From assembly GCA_003427395.1 (NCBI GenBank), contig BFEA01000075.1, positions 288,527 to 352,526 of the forward strand: a DNA stretch of 64,000 nucleotides. Reading direction: 5' to 3'. How positions within the stretch are numbered: the stretch's first letter is position 1; the number at the start of each line of letters is the position of its first letter. Origin of the DNA: Chara braunii (lineage: Eukaryota > Streptophyta > Charophyceae > Charales > Characeae). Of this stretch, positions 1 to 11,351 are shown one piece after another. The position numbers were made by a program, and so were the translations under genes. A model generated the notes under the pieces. The model was not told the DNA's origin. It did not search any database and saw only the letters and a program-made list of their open reading frames with translations.

Positions 1-331
1 CATTCGTGCGCTGCACGGGTCCGGTCCGACGGTCTGTTGCACGTGCGGAACCGCCCGGATGGCGTCCACTTGCAAGTATGATCCATTGACCTGGATGCAG
101 GTAGTTGCATTCTGGTGCAGGATTTGAACCCAACGTCTGAAATCTGGCCCAAAGTTCATTTTTTCCAGACACTTATCCAAGAATATCCAATCCACGTGAT
201 CATAGGCCTTTTCGAAATCAATAAAGATCAGTGTCGCATTCTGACGGGAGTGTTTCGTGAGCTGGACCACCTCGTGGATTAGCAGAATGTTCTCTTGTAT
301 ATTCCTATTTGCCATAAAGCCGGTTGAGAAG
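1..331 (-). pseudogene. LINE reverse transcriptase fragment, cut by window edge
   Basis: Translating the minus strand from about 331 down to 1 gives an open frame typical of the first half of a non-LTR (LINE) reverse transcriptase. Visible landmarks are TGFMANRNIQENILLIHEVV (the usual 'QTGF..gR.I.dN' block), then FIDFEKAYDHVDW (RT motif with the first catalytic Asp) and a VNG block further on. About 110 codons are visible and the frame runs off the window. Upstream, around 331-365, a recognisable continuation (RLGVESIIHPSQ) lies in another frame, so one base appears to be missing at about 331. Downstream of VNG the reading departs from the usual RT pattern. In the family this enzyme copies the element RNA at a nicked target site. 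Here it is a remnant, probably of the same broad LINE group as the pieces near 29, 39 and 42 kb. Confidence 0.8.
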
Positions 332-1418
332 GGTGAATGATGCTTTCCACCCCCAACCTATACCTCTGCCTGTAATGAAATTTTTTTCTTATGGTGAGTC
401 CTTTCGGAGAAAAAAAAAAAAAAAAAAAAAGATGGCGGAGCTAGGGTTAGAGTTCGAAAATGTGTTTGAAACTTGGTTTCTGCAGGCCAGTCAGGGCCCG
501 AGTTTCAAATGCAATTGAAACTCGGGTAAGCAGAAAGGTCGCCCGAGGAGTTCTTTGGTGACGGTTGGTCCTTTCAACCCCCCCCCTTTCGGCCTGGCAC
601 CACGGCCAACCGTGGAGCGCTCGGTAGCAGGACGCAGCGGGTCCCATAACGACTATAATCCAGTTCCTTCTCGTCACCGCTTCCCATGTCATCTTTGTCG
701 TCCCTATCTCCCGGGGCATAACCGTTGACTCCGGCAGCCCCCTTCTCACCCCCTTCTCACGCCCCTCAACAGTCAGTCACCGGTAACGGTTCTTTCGGCC
801 CTGTTCGTCGAAGGCCTCGCTATCGAGAAACGGACCTACGACCTAACCCTACGCTATCGATGAATACCGATCTCCCCGGTCAATGGTCGTCACCGCATCC
901 TATTGTCGCTGCTTACAGTCCACGCCTTCCATCCAGCATCACCACCCACTTCCCGCAGCGGCAACATCCATCGTTCCCCTGTTTCCACGCAACTAATCCC
1001 ATAGACCCCAGCCCAGACCTACCTCCTTTGCTCCCCAGTGACTCCTCGCCCCCCTCTTTCTCTCGCCCTCTTCCCTTCCGATTCGGACGCATCGTGCAGA
1101 GCTGAGTTCGCCTATTCTTTCTGTCAGCTCAGTCTCGTGCTTTCCTCGCGCCGTCCCCATCGCAATCGTGCTTTCCCCACCCCACCCCTCCTTCCCTCCC
1201 TGGGGCGCCTCCTTTCCGAAGAGGGCGAAACCCCCGCCATAGTCAGCCAGCAGCTCTATTGACGGCAACCCGGTCAGTCAATGTGACCCGACTCAGAAAA
1301 CGCAACCGAAAAGTCCTGCGGCAACCTGCCGCACGTCCCAAACCCTAACCTACCCGAACCGTCACTACCGCAAAAATTAGCGCAGCTTTTTAGCGCCCTG
1401 CCAAACATCTGTATCCTT
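332..1418. other. No identifiable gene; GC-rich, pyrimidine-biased stretch
   Basis: A run of 21 A lies at 410-430. From about 560 to 1260 the plus strand is C/T-rich with long open frames on both strands and no recognisable domain. They look like composition-driven open frames rather than a gene. I see no RNA gene or clear repeat here. Confidence 0.4.
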
Positions 1419-1567
1419 GTTTTTTTTTTGTTTTTTTTTTTTTTACAGAAGTATCAGGCTGCCATACTAAGGGAGGTGATACAAGCATCCCCTCCTAGTA
1501 GGTGACCCGGTTGCTCCATCTATTGGTGGGGGAGCTGCACCTGCTTGAAATCAGGTCCAGCGTCCCC
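1419..1567 (-). repeat. Short retroposon (SINE-like) family, copy A
   Basis: The T-rich run at 1420-1444 is an A-rich tail when read on the minus strand. It is followed at 1513-1567 by the motif GCTCCATCTATTGGTGGG and a stretch ending CAGGTCCAGCGTCCCC. The same core recurs at 10949, 12537, 15427, 19571 and 28040, in both orientations. Where a tail is present it lies on the same side of the core. That is the layout expected of a SINE-like retroposon. I could not see a tRNA-type promoter inside this copy. Confidence 0.55.
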
Positions 1568-2232
1568 TCTACAAAGTCGAATGATAATGAATGTTAATGC
1601 AGTATTGGACTGGATGAGTAGTGATATGAACACGTGCCCCTTCACCCATTTCTGGGCGCCATGTAGAACCCATGCTAACCCAGCACTTACTCATCCGATT
1701 TCTCCGTAATCTCTGTATCTGAACCAGAAGCAAGCAAATTTCCCATTCAATAAAGGGCAATGATCTCCCAACCCATTTGAGGACCGACATTAGTGTGTTC
1801 TCCCCATGCTGGAACTCACTGTAACATGGTGTTGGAATGGTGGGACAGCTGCAGATTCCTTCCATCCCAGCTTAGACCCCACTGGATATGGAAGATTGTA
1901 GTTTTCAGAAGTTAGCCAAACCGTTACGGCCTTTATTTCCAGTAGTGGGTTTTAAGGGGTCCTAGAACCTTGAGATGCTTAGCACAGGGTCCCATGCATT
2001 CTCAGCCCTACGAATGGTGCAATGTCCGCTGCGACAGCCAATTGGGAGCAGGCTGAGCAAAAGCTGGTGCAGCTGAGACCTTGACTTGGGAGCACCACGA
2101 TGAGGGACTGTTTGATTGCTCCCAATCCCCCAATCTCCTAGACAACTGTACCCCTAGGAGTACCAGTTCTTTCCCCTTTATAACTTGCTATCCATTATAT
2201 AATGTTAGGGTCTATGGGTGGTCTTTGGTTAA
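1568..2232. other. No identifiable gene
   Basis: Mixed-composition sequence without a recognisable coding domain, RNA gene or repeat. Open frames are short and unremarkable. Confidence 0.4.
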
Positions 2233-2400
2233 GGGTCTCGCCGCAGGGCACACCAAACGAAAACGAAACGAGTGCATCTGCCCACAAAAGGTGGCAAAAT
2301 ACACTCGTTACTGTTTATAGCAAACCGATGAACCTGGCCATGTTCTGCAGGAAGATGCACTTGTTTCGTTTTTCGTTTCGTGTCCGGTGCGGCGACGCCC
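2233..2400. mobile_element. 168-bp MITE with about 47-bp terminal inverted repeats, TAA target duplication
   Basis: The arms 2233-2279 and 2354-2400 are inverted copies with few mismatches. The left arm begins GGGTCTCGCCGCA and the right arm reads back as GGGCGTCGCCGCA. Both continue into an ACGAAA-rich segment ending AGTGCATCT. The element is flanked by TAA at 2230-2232 and 2401-2403. A 3-bp TAA/TTA target duplication with GGG-starting termini is typical of Tourist-like MITEs mobilised by PIF/Harbinger transposases. There is no coding capacity. The 74-bp centre is unique within the window. Confidence 0.7.
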
Positions 2401-2403
2401 TAA

Positions 2404-3608
2404 GATATGTACAACCCTGTATGGCCCTGGGGAATGTGGCTGAAGGTGCTCTTCATGATTGGGAAAGGAATGATTCCTTCCACTAGAAGTGGCAGCAATG
2501 CAGCTGCAGACAGCTTATCTGTTGGCTCAGCAAACATTTCACGGCTTTATGATTCTGTCGTCCAGGACGGATTGATTGGATGGGTGATCACATAGGGCCA
2601 TTGATTGCCCCTCAAGCAACCTTTGGGGCCAGCAGGGTAACACAGGCAATATCTTCATTGCTTCTTGGCTGGTATAAATATCCAAGGATCCCTGGGCCAT
2701 CCTTGGCCCCAGGTGTGACTGATGGAATCCTTGGCAGTTAAGAAAGGCTAGTTGGGCCTTCCCTGCCTATGATGACTGTAGATCTCCTCACTTTGCCTGA
2801 GCAATGCACACGGGTGTAACAGTTGTTGATTCCTTGGGTTGGCGGACAGATGGTAGAAGGGCTAACTTTTTTGGGGGGGTGTTCTCCTCTCATTTGTGGA
2901 AAGAAAGCTGCCAAAGGTGACTGACAACACATGACCATTCTGCCTGAAGGTGAAGTTCAGCGTGAAGTCAGATGATATTCATGTTCTGTATTTCTTCATA
3001 CAGGGCACAGCAGATTGTGTAGTGCAACCGCACAATGGCCTTGCCATAATGGTCTGTTGCGAAGTTGAGGTTCATCTGATCTTTCCCCCCCCCTTTTGTC
3101 CCCTTTTTGAAACCTTTCATCCTCCTTTTCCTATGACATTTCGCTTACTTCAACACAGAACTACCACATTCTGGCAATCAATCTGTATGATCCTCAGCAA
3201 ATGAAAGGAACTTGTTTTACTGATTTCGAGCGGGGTCAGATCTCCATTTTCCTTAGAAGGCCTCGCGAAGGGATGTCTGTAAGAACCACAGGGTGGGGTC
3301 CCGTGCCATATTGCTTGTCGAACAGTTGAACAGTATGGACATGTTGTGATGATTGGAACAACAGCATGAAGGTTCCCTGTCTGAAGCCCCTGTAGGATTT
3401 TTATAGCGTTTTAGTGCAACTTGAGCTCAGGGTCATAATCTAAAGTCAGGAATATGTGATCTTGATTTATTTATTGTGTATACATCAAGTCCATGGCATG
3501 AGATCCTTACTGTGGGGAAACCCAGTGACTGTGGGCCCTGATCTAGTCGAGTATTTCAGGTGAGAAAGGTTGGAATGTGATTTATGATCATTTATCCCAT
3601 TTTATGGA

Positions 3609-3611
<3 letters not shown>
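2404..3611. other. No identifiable gene
   Basis: Short open frames only, for example 2407-2595, none with a recognisable domain. A C-run lies near 3087. Nothing else is supportable. Confidence 0.35.

Positions 3612-3644
<33 letters not shown>
3612..3644. repeat. Poly(T) tract
   Basis: A run of 33 T directly abutting the left arm of the foldback element that starts at 3645. Confidence 0.9.
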
Positions 3645-3645
<1 letters not shown>

Positions 3646-4402
3646 AGACAACTGCGCCTGTGACCGGTGCAGAGTTCCGAATTTGCAGAAATAACAATTG
3701 ACTGCAAGTTCGGACCGAGAGCAGTTGAAACTGCAAAAAAAACAATAAATGATGCGTTCGACCCCCAGCCAGTTTAACAATTCGCAAAATGGGGAGGTAC
3801 CGGTACCGGTCGTTTTCCGGTGGGAGTGGCCTAGACATCTCGGCCGTGGCCCAGCCACGGGTGTGGCCTAGACATCTCGACCGTGGTGGCCCAGCCACAA
3901 GCGTGGCCTAGACATCTCGGCCGTGGCCCAGCCATGGGTGTGGCCTAGACATCTCAGCTGTGGCCCAGCCGCGGGTGTGGAAAAAGAAGGGGGGAAAAAA
4001 TATATATATATATATCGGCCATGGCCCAGCCGTGGGCATGAAAAAAAACTTATCTTATTTATCTAATATTGTATTTATCTTTTTTTATTATCTAATAAAA
4101 TCAAAATAAATAAATTTATAAAGTTAAATAGGAATGTAATGAGCTAATCCCATGCTACGAGTTGTTAAAAAAAAAAAAAAAAAAACATATCGGCCATGGC
4201 CCAGCTGCGGGCATGGAAACAAAAAAAACAAAACAAAAAAAAACGAGTGGCCGCCTGATTTTGCCAATTACAAACTTCCAGCCGGGTAGAACTTCAAAGG
4301 TACCTGTTTTTTTTGCAGTTTCGAACTGCTCTCAGCCCAAACTTGCAGTGTACTGTTATTCCTGCGAATTCGGAACTCCACACCGCACCTGGGCATAGTT
4401 TC
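3645..4402. mobile_element. Foldback element with about 147-bp terminal inverted repeats
   Basis: The arms 3645-3791 and 4257-4402 are inverted copies of each other. Shared blocks are GAGTTCCGAATT, CTGCAAGTT, GAGAGCAGTT and GAAACTGCAAAAAAAAC, and they align after reverse complementing with scattered mismatches. T-rich runs flank both outer ends. The roughly 465-bp centre holds the tandem array at 3826-3979, two further copies of its GGCCATGGCCCAGC core at about 4017 and 4191, and an AT-rich spacer. There is no transposase frame, so it is non-autonomous. I cannot see a clear target duplication, and the superfamily is unknown. Confidence 0.65.
3826..3979. repeat. Tandem array, four 37-40 bp units
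   Basis: Units start at 3826, 3863, 3903 and 3940, each with GTGGCCTAGACATCTC followed by a GGCC...TGGCCCAGCC segment. Each unit contains its own short palindrome (GGCCGTGGCC-like). The array lies inside the foldback element. Confidence 0.85.
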
Positions 4403-4547
4403 TTTTTTTTTTTTTGCACTGAGACTGGTAAGTTAGTAGTATGGAGCTCCTTTTTGTTGCCCTTTCAGTGGATTGTAATGCTGGCTCCTGGATGTACAAT
4501 ATGCTGAAAACTCACGTGATTTTGCACTATTCATTCTTCTTTTGCAG

Positions 4548-4773
4548 CAAACTTTCTGAAAGAAGTTTGGAAACTCTCTTGACCCACATAGACATGAGAC
4601 CACCGGAGTGTTTTTGTCCGCTTCAAGTTGTTGTGACCGAGGATGGACTGCTTAGTAAGAACAGAAACAATTTGCCAGGGAGTAAAAAGAAGACTCAAAA
4701 AATTCAGTCACTGCTGAATTGCCTGCTTAGGAGTTCCAGAGAAGTTCTACAAGTTTTTGTGGGTCTCTCTTAG
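4548..4773 (+). other. Possible coding exon, unidentified
   Basis: A pyrimidine-rich tract ending TTTTGCAG at 4540-4547 looks like a 3' splice site. It is followed by an open frame to a TAG at 4771-4773. The peptide (containing HIDMRPPECFCPLQVVVTED) matches no family I recognise. No partner exon could be identified, so this may be chance. Confidence 0.15.
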
Positions 4774-5166
4774 TTGAGCCTTTCATTGGAAGTCTAGAAA
4801 GGCAACACAGACTATCAGGATGCAAGAAGATCCGTTTTGTGTGGGACTCAGGAGGAAGTTGAGATGCCGAGCAAGGTGCAAACAGAAACAATGTTTAACA
4901 ATCTCCTTTGAGGGCTTACATTTCTAGAGGGACGAGAAGGGAAGATGTTCCCTCTCGCAGGTTTTGGTTTGCAGAGGTGCATGGCTGGCTCAGTAACATT
5001 GAACCCCTCTGTCTCCCTCACCACCTACAGCTACTTAAGCTGAAGTGGGGTGGGGTGGAAACTTCAGCATCTCAGTGCTGAACTTTCGTGAGCAATAACA
5101 TGAACTTGACATTCTCTGCAAAAAAAGCAGAGAACGAGGTGTTCCGCAGCTGTTCACCCCAGTGAA
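4774..5166. other. No identifiable gene
   Basis: No recognisable coding domain, RNA gene or repeat between the possible exon and the repeat unit beginning at 5167. Confidence 0.35.
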
Positions 5167-5376
5167 GCTCATACTTGAAGGAAAAGCTGTCCTCATAACA
5201 CATGGCCAGCTCGGCCAAGGGAAACAGACCCGACATTTCAGGCCATGTGACACGAAAAACTATTGCACCATGCGGCAAAAGAAAAAGCACCCTGCGGGTG
5301 CCCGATTTGGTCATTCACAGTGCCACCCAGTGTGTGTGTGTGTCTGTGTGTGTGTGTGAGTGTGTGAGTGTGAGTG

Positions 5377-5452
<76 letters not shown>
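5167..5452. repeat. Dispersed repeat ending in a (GT)n(GA)n microsatellite
   Basis: The segment 5241-5330 is repeated with scattered changes at 6954-7046. Both copies run directly into a (GT)n tract, 5331-5434 here (then GA to 5452) and 7047-7098 there. The stretch 5167-5230 is also echoed at about 5559-5610. The microsatellite therefore seems to be part of the repeat rather than independent. Confidence 0.7.
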
Positions 5453-6953
5453 GTCTGCTGTTGGTACTGCTGTCATCCTCCACACCCCACTTTGCACCCC
5501 AACTCTGGACCAGCGCCATGGGGTGCGCAGGCCTCCATTCATCTATTTTACGTTATATACTTAAAGGAGAAGCAGTCCTCGTAACATGGAGCCTGCTAGG
5601 CCCAAGGGAAACATTTCCCAAGGGCACTCATTAAACAGACCCATAGGTGGTCTGTGGGAGGCTGGGCGGCTTGTGATAGGCCAAGTTCCTTACCGCACGG
5701 CTTCACGTACACTTCAGATGAAGCCCCGAAGTAATCTGCAAGAACGGATCTGAATGAAATGGATTACAGGGGTTCGGATCTTGGATTTTTGCATGAAAGG
5801 CTGTGCATTTCGATGAATGTCCTTGTAAATTTAACTTGGCATGGCCAACTAGCGACCGCGTGGGAATTCTTAGAGAAACAGTTATGATTTTGGGTATGTT
5901 CTTGGTTGTCGTCTAATAAAAAAAAAAATAATAATGCACGCACACGCTGGCAGTTTTCAATTGCGCATTTTACGTGTACCTCTTTGTGTTCCGCCTTCCT
6001 TCTCAGCGAAGGGTGATTGGTTACGATTCGAGTTGGTGGAATCAAGCCGTAAGAGCGAAATGTTTGTGCACGGCTTGAACGATCAACTTGATTCCTGCGA
6101 AAATTTCAGATCATCCCGCCTTCGTCACCTCTCCCATCCTTCCGGAATCTGGAACTTTCCATCTCCACTCTCGTCACATTCTCCTTCATCTTCCAAGCCG
6201 ACGCCCTGTCACCTTCTCCGCTATAAATTATCATTTCCTCTTGTCCTCTCTGATCTCAGCTGCAACGCTGTGCGGACTATGCGCCAAGGCTGTGGGGTTG
6301 AATACGCTTGGCATGCACACAGACGAGCAGAGTGACGGGAGGTTTTTGTCTTGGTGGATTGTTTTGATTCCTCCCACCTGATCCTCCCATACACTGATCT
6401 TAAAGTACTCCCCTGGTCTGCTACCCACCCCAAGTGGAGCCCCAGTACAACTGCCCCTTGTGCAAGTTGGGTAATTCAAGCTCGTGACGACGGTTGGTAC
6501 TGGGGTACCGAATGTTGCACAGAGATTCCTGGAACACACCCGCTACACGAGCGCTCTTCCTCCGAATTTTCAAATCTTGGTGTCCTAATGCCCTCTGCCG
6601 TCCGATAGCGATGAAACTGGTCGATTGGACGGTGTGTGCCGACGGTGGAACAACATAGACTAACATTCGGTACTCCCAGTCCCGACTCTTGCTTTTTTCC
6701 CTTTTGTCCATCGTGGCTAGGGGAAATATTGAAAAGGGCGGTTTCCTTTGTTTGTTTCTAATTTTGATCCCCGTCCGTTCTGCAGTTTTGTTTTCTGCAA
6801 GGGCAACTTTGGAACTGACACGACAACCCCGCTTCTGGCCCGTCCGTTCAATTCCCCTGCCTAAAATCTTCGGCCACACCCTACCCACTCTGATGAGCGT
6901 TCTGCAAGGGTACAAAATGCTGTCTGGGTCGTGAGGTTGCTATCACAGTTTTG
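5453..6953. other. No identifiable gene
   Basis: Several open frames of up to about 165 codons lie on the minus strand at 6421-6915 and overlap frames on the other strand. None shows a domain I recognise. I do not call a gene. Confidence 0.35.
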
Positions 6954-7042
6954 AGCCATGTGACCCGAAAAACTTTTGCACCATGCTGCAAAAGAAAAAG
7001 CACCTCACAGCTGCCCAATTTGATCATTCACAGCGCTGTGCA

Positions 7043-7073
<31 letters not shown>

Positions 7074-7098
7074 NGTGTGTGTGTGTGTGTGTGTGTGT
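6954..7098. repeat. Second copy of dispersed repeat with (GT)n tail
   Basis: Shares about 90 bp with 5241-5330, for example ATTTG.TCATTCACAG and CAAAAGAAAAAGCACC, and ends in a (GT)n run interrupted by a single N at 7074. Confidence 0.7.
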
Positions 7099-8081
7099 TT
7101 GGGGTGGGGGAGTATGCTTGTGCGAGGGCAGGTTGGGTCTGGCCTGCCTGGACAGCCAGTTGTCCTCAGTGACATAGGTTAGCTTGTTTTTATAATAACA
7201 CCAAGGGCATCAATTTAAAGTTTAAACACCATACTACAACGCCACCGTTGGGTGAAAGTTATCACTTAATGAGGGGATATTTCAATCCACAAGTCAATTA
7301 TTTGTTGACACTGATGGCCAGGGAGATGAACAGGCCTCCTAAGACTAGGGGGGCCATGTCCCAGTGGGTCCCTGCACATCCAGGATTTAGAGGATCTTTT
7401 ATGAAATCATTGGCATGTTTAGCTTGGTATATTTGGCAGCACCCCTCTTTGAGCTCGTGAGCATGAATAGTGGGCAAGGTCAGCAACCATGTTTCCTTTC
7501 TGGATGATGCAGCAACGGTTGCTCACTTCATAGGGAGCATATTGGTTGCCACCTTGTCCAAGTGTGACAAATGTGTCTTGGGTTGATTGGCTCGTGTGCA
7601 ACAATTGTCTTCCCATTCCAAACTATGAGCAGGGGGGTGGGGTAGGAAACTTTCGACACAATGATTGTGCCAAATGACTAACCGATTGCCTCACCTTGTA
7701 ATGATGGAATCAGTGTTTAAACAATCACGTGCTGCAAATTTTCGGATTTCTTAGGGCCGTGTAAAAATCCCCAAACCACTGGCAGTTTGATCCTCAGGAA
7801 AGATCTTTTGTGAGCCTATACAGTCCCCCAAATTTGATGTGGAGTGTTAAACTGTGGCAGGAGTGATGCACCACTTAGAAGTGGGGGCTTATCATTGGTC
7901 ATAAAAAAGCCGCACTCGTGTTGGGCAATGTTAACAGATAGAGAGATTCTTTGGTCTATTGTTGGAGTACAGTGCCAACGAGGCTGTTTTTCTGAGGCAC
8001 AATTTTACCCACCCCTAAAATACTGGACCATCGCAGGCAAGGGCATATTACCTGACACCACCAGCCTTTTTAGTTCAGTAC
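7099..8081. other. No identifiable gene
   Basis: Unassigned sequence. Short open frames only and no recognised repeat. Confidence 0.35.
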
Positions 8082-8415
8082 ACCAAGCGTTTCCATGGCA
8101 ACATGTCAAACTACCACTACGTTTCACCGCGAACAAATCAAATATCGGTGCGGGCACGTTTCCCAAATATCGGTACATAGCATTTCCGTGGCAACATGTT
8201 ATACCACCAGTACGTTTCCCCCCTAAGAAATCAGATATCGGTGTGGTTACGTCTCCCTGCTAAGAAAGCAAATATCGGTGCGTATACAGCGCGCTACATA
8301 GCATTTCCATGGCAACATGTTATGCCACCAGTACGTTTCCCCGCTAAGAAATCAAATATCGGTGCGGCTACGTCTCCCTGCTAAGAAAGCAAATATCAGT
8401 GCGTATACAGCCCGC
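8082..8415. repeat. 121-bp tandem repeat, two full copies plus a degenerate one
   Basis: The full copies 8174-8294 and 8295-8415 both start TACATAGCATTTCC and contain GGCAACATGTTAT, CCACCAGTACGTTTCCCC and AAATATCGGTGCG. A shortened, diverged copy lies at about 8082-8173. The CCACCAGTAC core also occurs near 12858, 37786 and (inverted) 37884. Confidence 0.85.
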
Positions 8416-8552
8416 AGCTTTCGGGGGTCTGTCTCCAGAGTAAAATGGTTGGCGGCACCAGTCAAAAGCAGCGCCACGCCAGTTCGTTTTTTTTGGGCTC
8501 ACAGGGCACTTCCAGGCCCGGAGAAAAGTGCCTTGGAAGTGCTGGCGGTTTA

Positions 8553-8778
8553 GGGCCTGGTTCGACACCACTACAAAACCCTTACATGTAAGGTTTTCAT
8601 CGTTCCACCCCTCCCTAATCCCAAAGAAAAAGAAGTCTAACTTGTTTTCACATTCACAGCCGTAAGGGCAGGCCCTACAAAAGTAAGGACTCCCCAGCCA
8701 AAACGGACCTTGATGCAAGGACGCCCGTGGAGATGACTTGAAAGTAGGGGGTGGCACCCTTACATCCGCGAAAGAACC

Positions 8779-8850
<72 letters not shown>

Positions 8851-9807
8851 GTCAGGTGTGTCTTGGGCATTCCTGGTCCAATGGCGGTGTTGTCCAGTAG
8901 ACCACAGGACAGCAGTCCCACGGCAACCTCCAACGGCCGTGCGGTTTCCCCCCTGTGCCCTGGCAGTCCCTCCGGTTCACCGTTTCGGCTGGCGTTTGGA
9001 GGCAACCGTTGCGGGGGTTCGTGTGGAGGCAGTTGAGATGGTCGTTGGCGGTCTGAGGTTCGAATTCGAACACAGCTTGTCCACGATGCCCCTCGGCACT
9101 GCCGCCCCTCAACTGTCGTACTTTCCTGTGATCTTGTATATTGCAGTCCTCTGCCTTCCATGCATTGTCCTGATTGAAAGTTGACAGCTCCGTCTCCATG
9201 TGCCGACAGACCATGAGGACGGCACTGGCGACCATTATCCTCTCACAGGGTGACAGTCTTCTCATCGTCGCCTCATCCCTTCCACCACTGTCCATAGCTG
9301 AACTCCCTTGCGAAAACACGCCACAGGGTAGTCAAGCGAAGCCACGTGCGGCACGTGCGGTGCCGCAACGGTAGAGTATTGGCGCATGCAACGTCGAAAA
9401 TGCGCACGCAAGGACTCTAGAATGCAAGGTATGCGAAGCAAACTGGTGGTGCGGAATTTGAATTCGAATGGTGAGGGTCCGTGCGTGCGTTCTCCTCATC
9501 GGCGGATGACGTCGCGCGCCCATATCTCGGCCACGCCTGGCTTCGTGATGAGGCCAGACCATATCACAGCCCTGCCTGGCTTCGTGATGAGGCCGGACCG
9601 GCTGTCCCATGGGCCCAAAGGTGGCGGACACAATTTTGTCCGACACAACTGTGGGTCGGACATTCGGATTCCTCTTTCGGCCGCTTAGAACGCGAAGGGA
9701 GGCACCTGAAACGTAAGTGCTTCTAAGTGTAGGGAAAATTAATCACTTTTTCGTCGTAAGGGCGCCCTTACAAAGTAAAGGTTTTGTAGTGGTGTCGAAC
9801 GAGGCCC
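8553..9807. mobile_element. PIF/Harbinger-like non-autonomous element, about 1.25 kb
   Basis: The left end reads GGGCCTGGTTCGACACCACT and continues to TACAAAACC. The right end (9769-9807) is its inverted copy with few changes. TTA flanks both sides (8550-8552 and 9808-9810), the 3-bp target duplication expected for PIF/Harbinger. GGGCC-starting termini are also typical of that superfamily. Sub-terminal copies of a CCTTAC motif repeat inside both ends. The interior holds a 67-T run at 8781-8847 and a duplicated CCTGGCTTCGTGATGAGGCC at 9536-9594. No transposase or Myb-like protein frame is visible, so mobilisation would need a partner element. Confidence 0.7.
8781..8847. repeat. Poly(T), 67 bases
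   Basis: An uninterrupted T run inside the Harbinger-like element. It could be the A-tail of a minus-strand retroposon inserted there, but no body is recognisable next to it. Confidence 0.9.
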
Positions 9808-9810
9808 TTA

Positions 9811-10948
9811 GCCAGTGCATGCTCATGGATAGCTGGGCACTCGTAGTAACCAGTTCGTTGAGGATAGGATGTAGAAGTCGTGCTGATACTGGTCGAGTGG
9901 AACCCTTGGCTTGGCCTATTGAAATGTTTGGGCAGGACTGACAAGAGGCCTACGTGGGATGATTTGTTGTAAAGGTGTAAAACTGTACTCGTTTTGTTAC
10001 TGGAGGTTGTAGTTTCACTCTCTCTCTGGTGGCCTGTTTTTTTCAGCCCATGAGGCCATGGATGTCGTCAATAGAAAGATCAGAAGAGTACAATTTTGAA
10101 AATCATTGCATTTCAGCCTCTTCCTCATTTTTTGTGCATGCCAGCCAATAGCACCGCATGGGTTTCTTGTCTTGGCACATTGCATGGGCAATGGTTTCAT
10201 GGACTTCTCATTTGGGAGGGGTATGGCATAAGGGTTTTCTGTGGAGCTTTGACTCACAGGCCATATTTTGCTTATTTGAACATGGCAAACACCTTTGGGA
10301 CCTGAGGGTTCCAGGTACTTAGCCTACGGAAACAGACATGTGGCAGGATTTCGCTTACTGCAAATTCTGGGCTGTTGGTGCTTGACAAGTGGCAAGAAAC
10401 TTCAGTGGCGGTGGAGACAGCAGGCAGTCCTTTTTATGGCTGCCTTACCTGCCCGGATGATCCCATTACATGGTAGCATTTTTTTTTTCTTTTTTCAAAA
10501 AAAAGAAAAGAAAAATTTGGACCGTTTCTTCACTTATGCGTGTCATCCTGGCGCAGGGGCCATGGTACCATGGGGAACCGTGTCCTGCAAGACATCCGTT
10601 AAAACATGGTGCCATTTCTAACTAAGTAAAATGTCTACCAGGAGAGACGCACAGTCTGGCAGTGGCTGTCTTAGTGGCGAACTGGGTTGCTCTGCTCGGC
10701 CAGGTGGGGACAGTTCCAGGCAGCCCCCCCCAAAATTGAAAATAAACATGTTGTGCACAATATGCAGAATTGCAATCCAACCTTTTGCTCAGGTTTAGCT
10801 TTGAGGGTAAAAATAGAAAAATGCAGGCACGCTCCAAGCCCCTTTACACCCCAGTTATACCCTTCCAGGTCCTGCACATGAACTACCATTAATGATTAAA
10901 CTCAAAAGGTAAGGCCAGAAGTTTTGTTCTTTTTTATATTTCTATGCG
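9811..10948. other. No identifiable gene
   Basis: Short open frames with no recognised domains. An A/T-run region lies at 10478-10516. Confidence 0.35.
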
Positions 10949-11069
10949 CAGGTGATGCTCCCCACCAATAGATGGAGCCTCTCCCCAGGTGTTAGTGGTG
11001 TCTGCTCTTATCAGCAGCACTAACACGGACGGGGGTGTTCTTTCAAAAAAAAAAAAAGAAAAAAAAAAA
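10949..11069 (+). repeat. Short retroposon family, copy B
   Basis: Carries the core GCTCCCCACCAATAGATGGAGC (here shared over its first 20 bases) and ends in an A-rich tail at 11045-11069. A T-run then AGCAG/CTGCT inverted segment (about 11002-11025) separates core and tail, and this spacer is not shared with the other copies. Confidence 0.55.
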
Positions 11070-11351
11070 GCGTATTTTTACCTGCCCGTCTGCCCCTAGT
11101 GGGTGGGATCTGGCTTGCCCAGGTCTGTCTGCCCAGCTGGATAACGTAGGTAGCCTAGGTAAGTGATAAGTAAACGTATTGGATTAGCCTGACACAGCAA
11201 ATCTAAATGATATTCTTAGAATCTCTTCAGGGTACTCTGCAGTCTCGACCCGGAGAATGCTTGTTAGGCGTCAAGTGGATTTGCACCAAAGATAGATGAT
11301 TTCCAAGTTAATTTGGTTGCCGTCCGCGTTTGTGCATGTGACGAGCCAATG
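11070..11351. other. No identifiable gene
   Basis: Unassigned sequence between the retroposon copy and the N-centred duplication. Confidence 0.35.

Noticed and set aside
725-1262. Overlapping Pro/Ser-rich open frames in GC-rich DNA
   Set aside because: Open on both strands because of composition; no domain and no splice context.
3826-3979. CRISPR-like regular repeat spacing
   Set aside because: Units are contiguous with no unique spacers and lie in a eukaryotic foldback element.
6421-6915. 164-codon minus-strand frame
   Set aside because: No recognisable motif, overlaps equally open frames on the other strand, and no supporting gene context.
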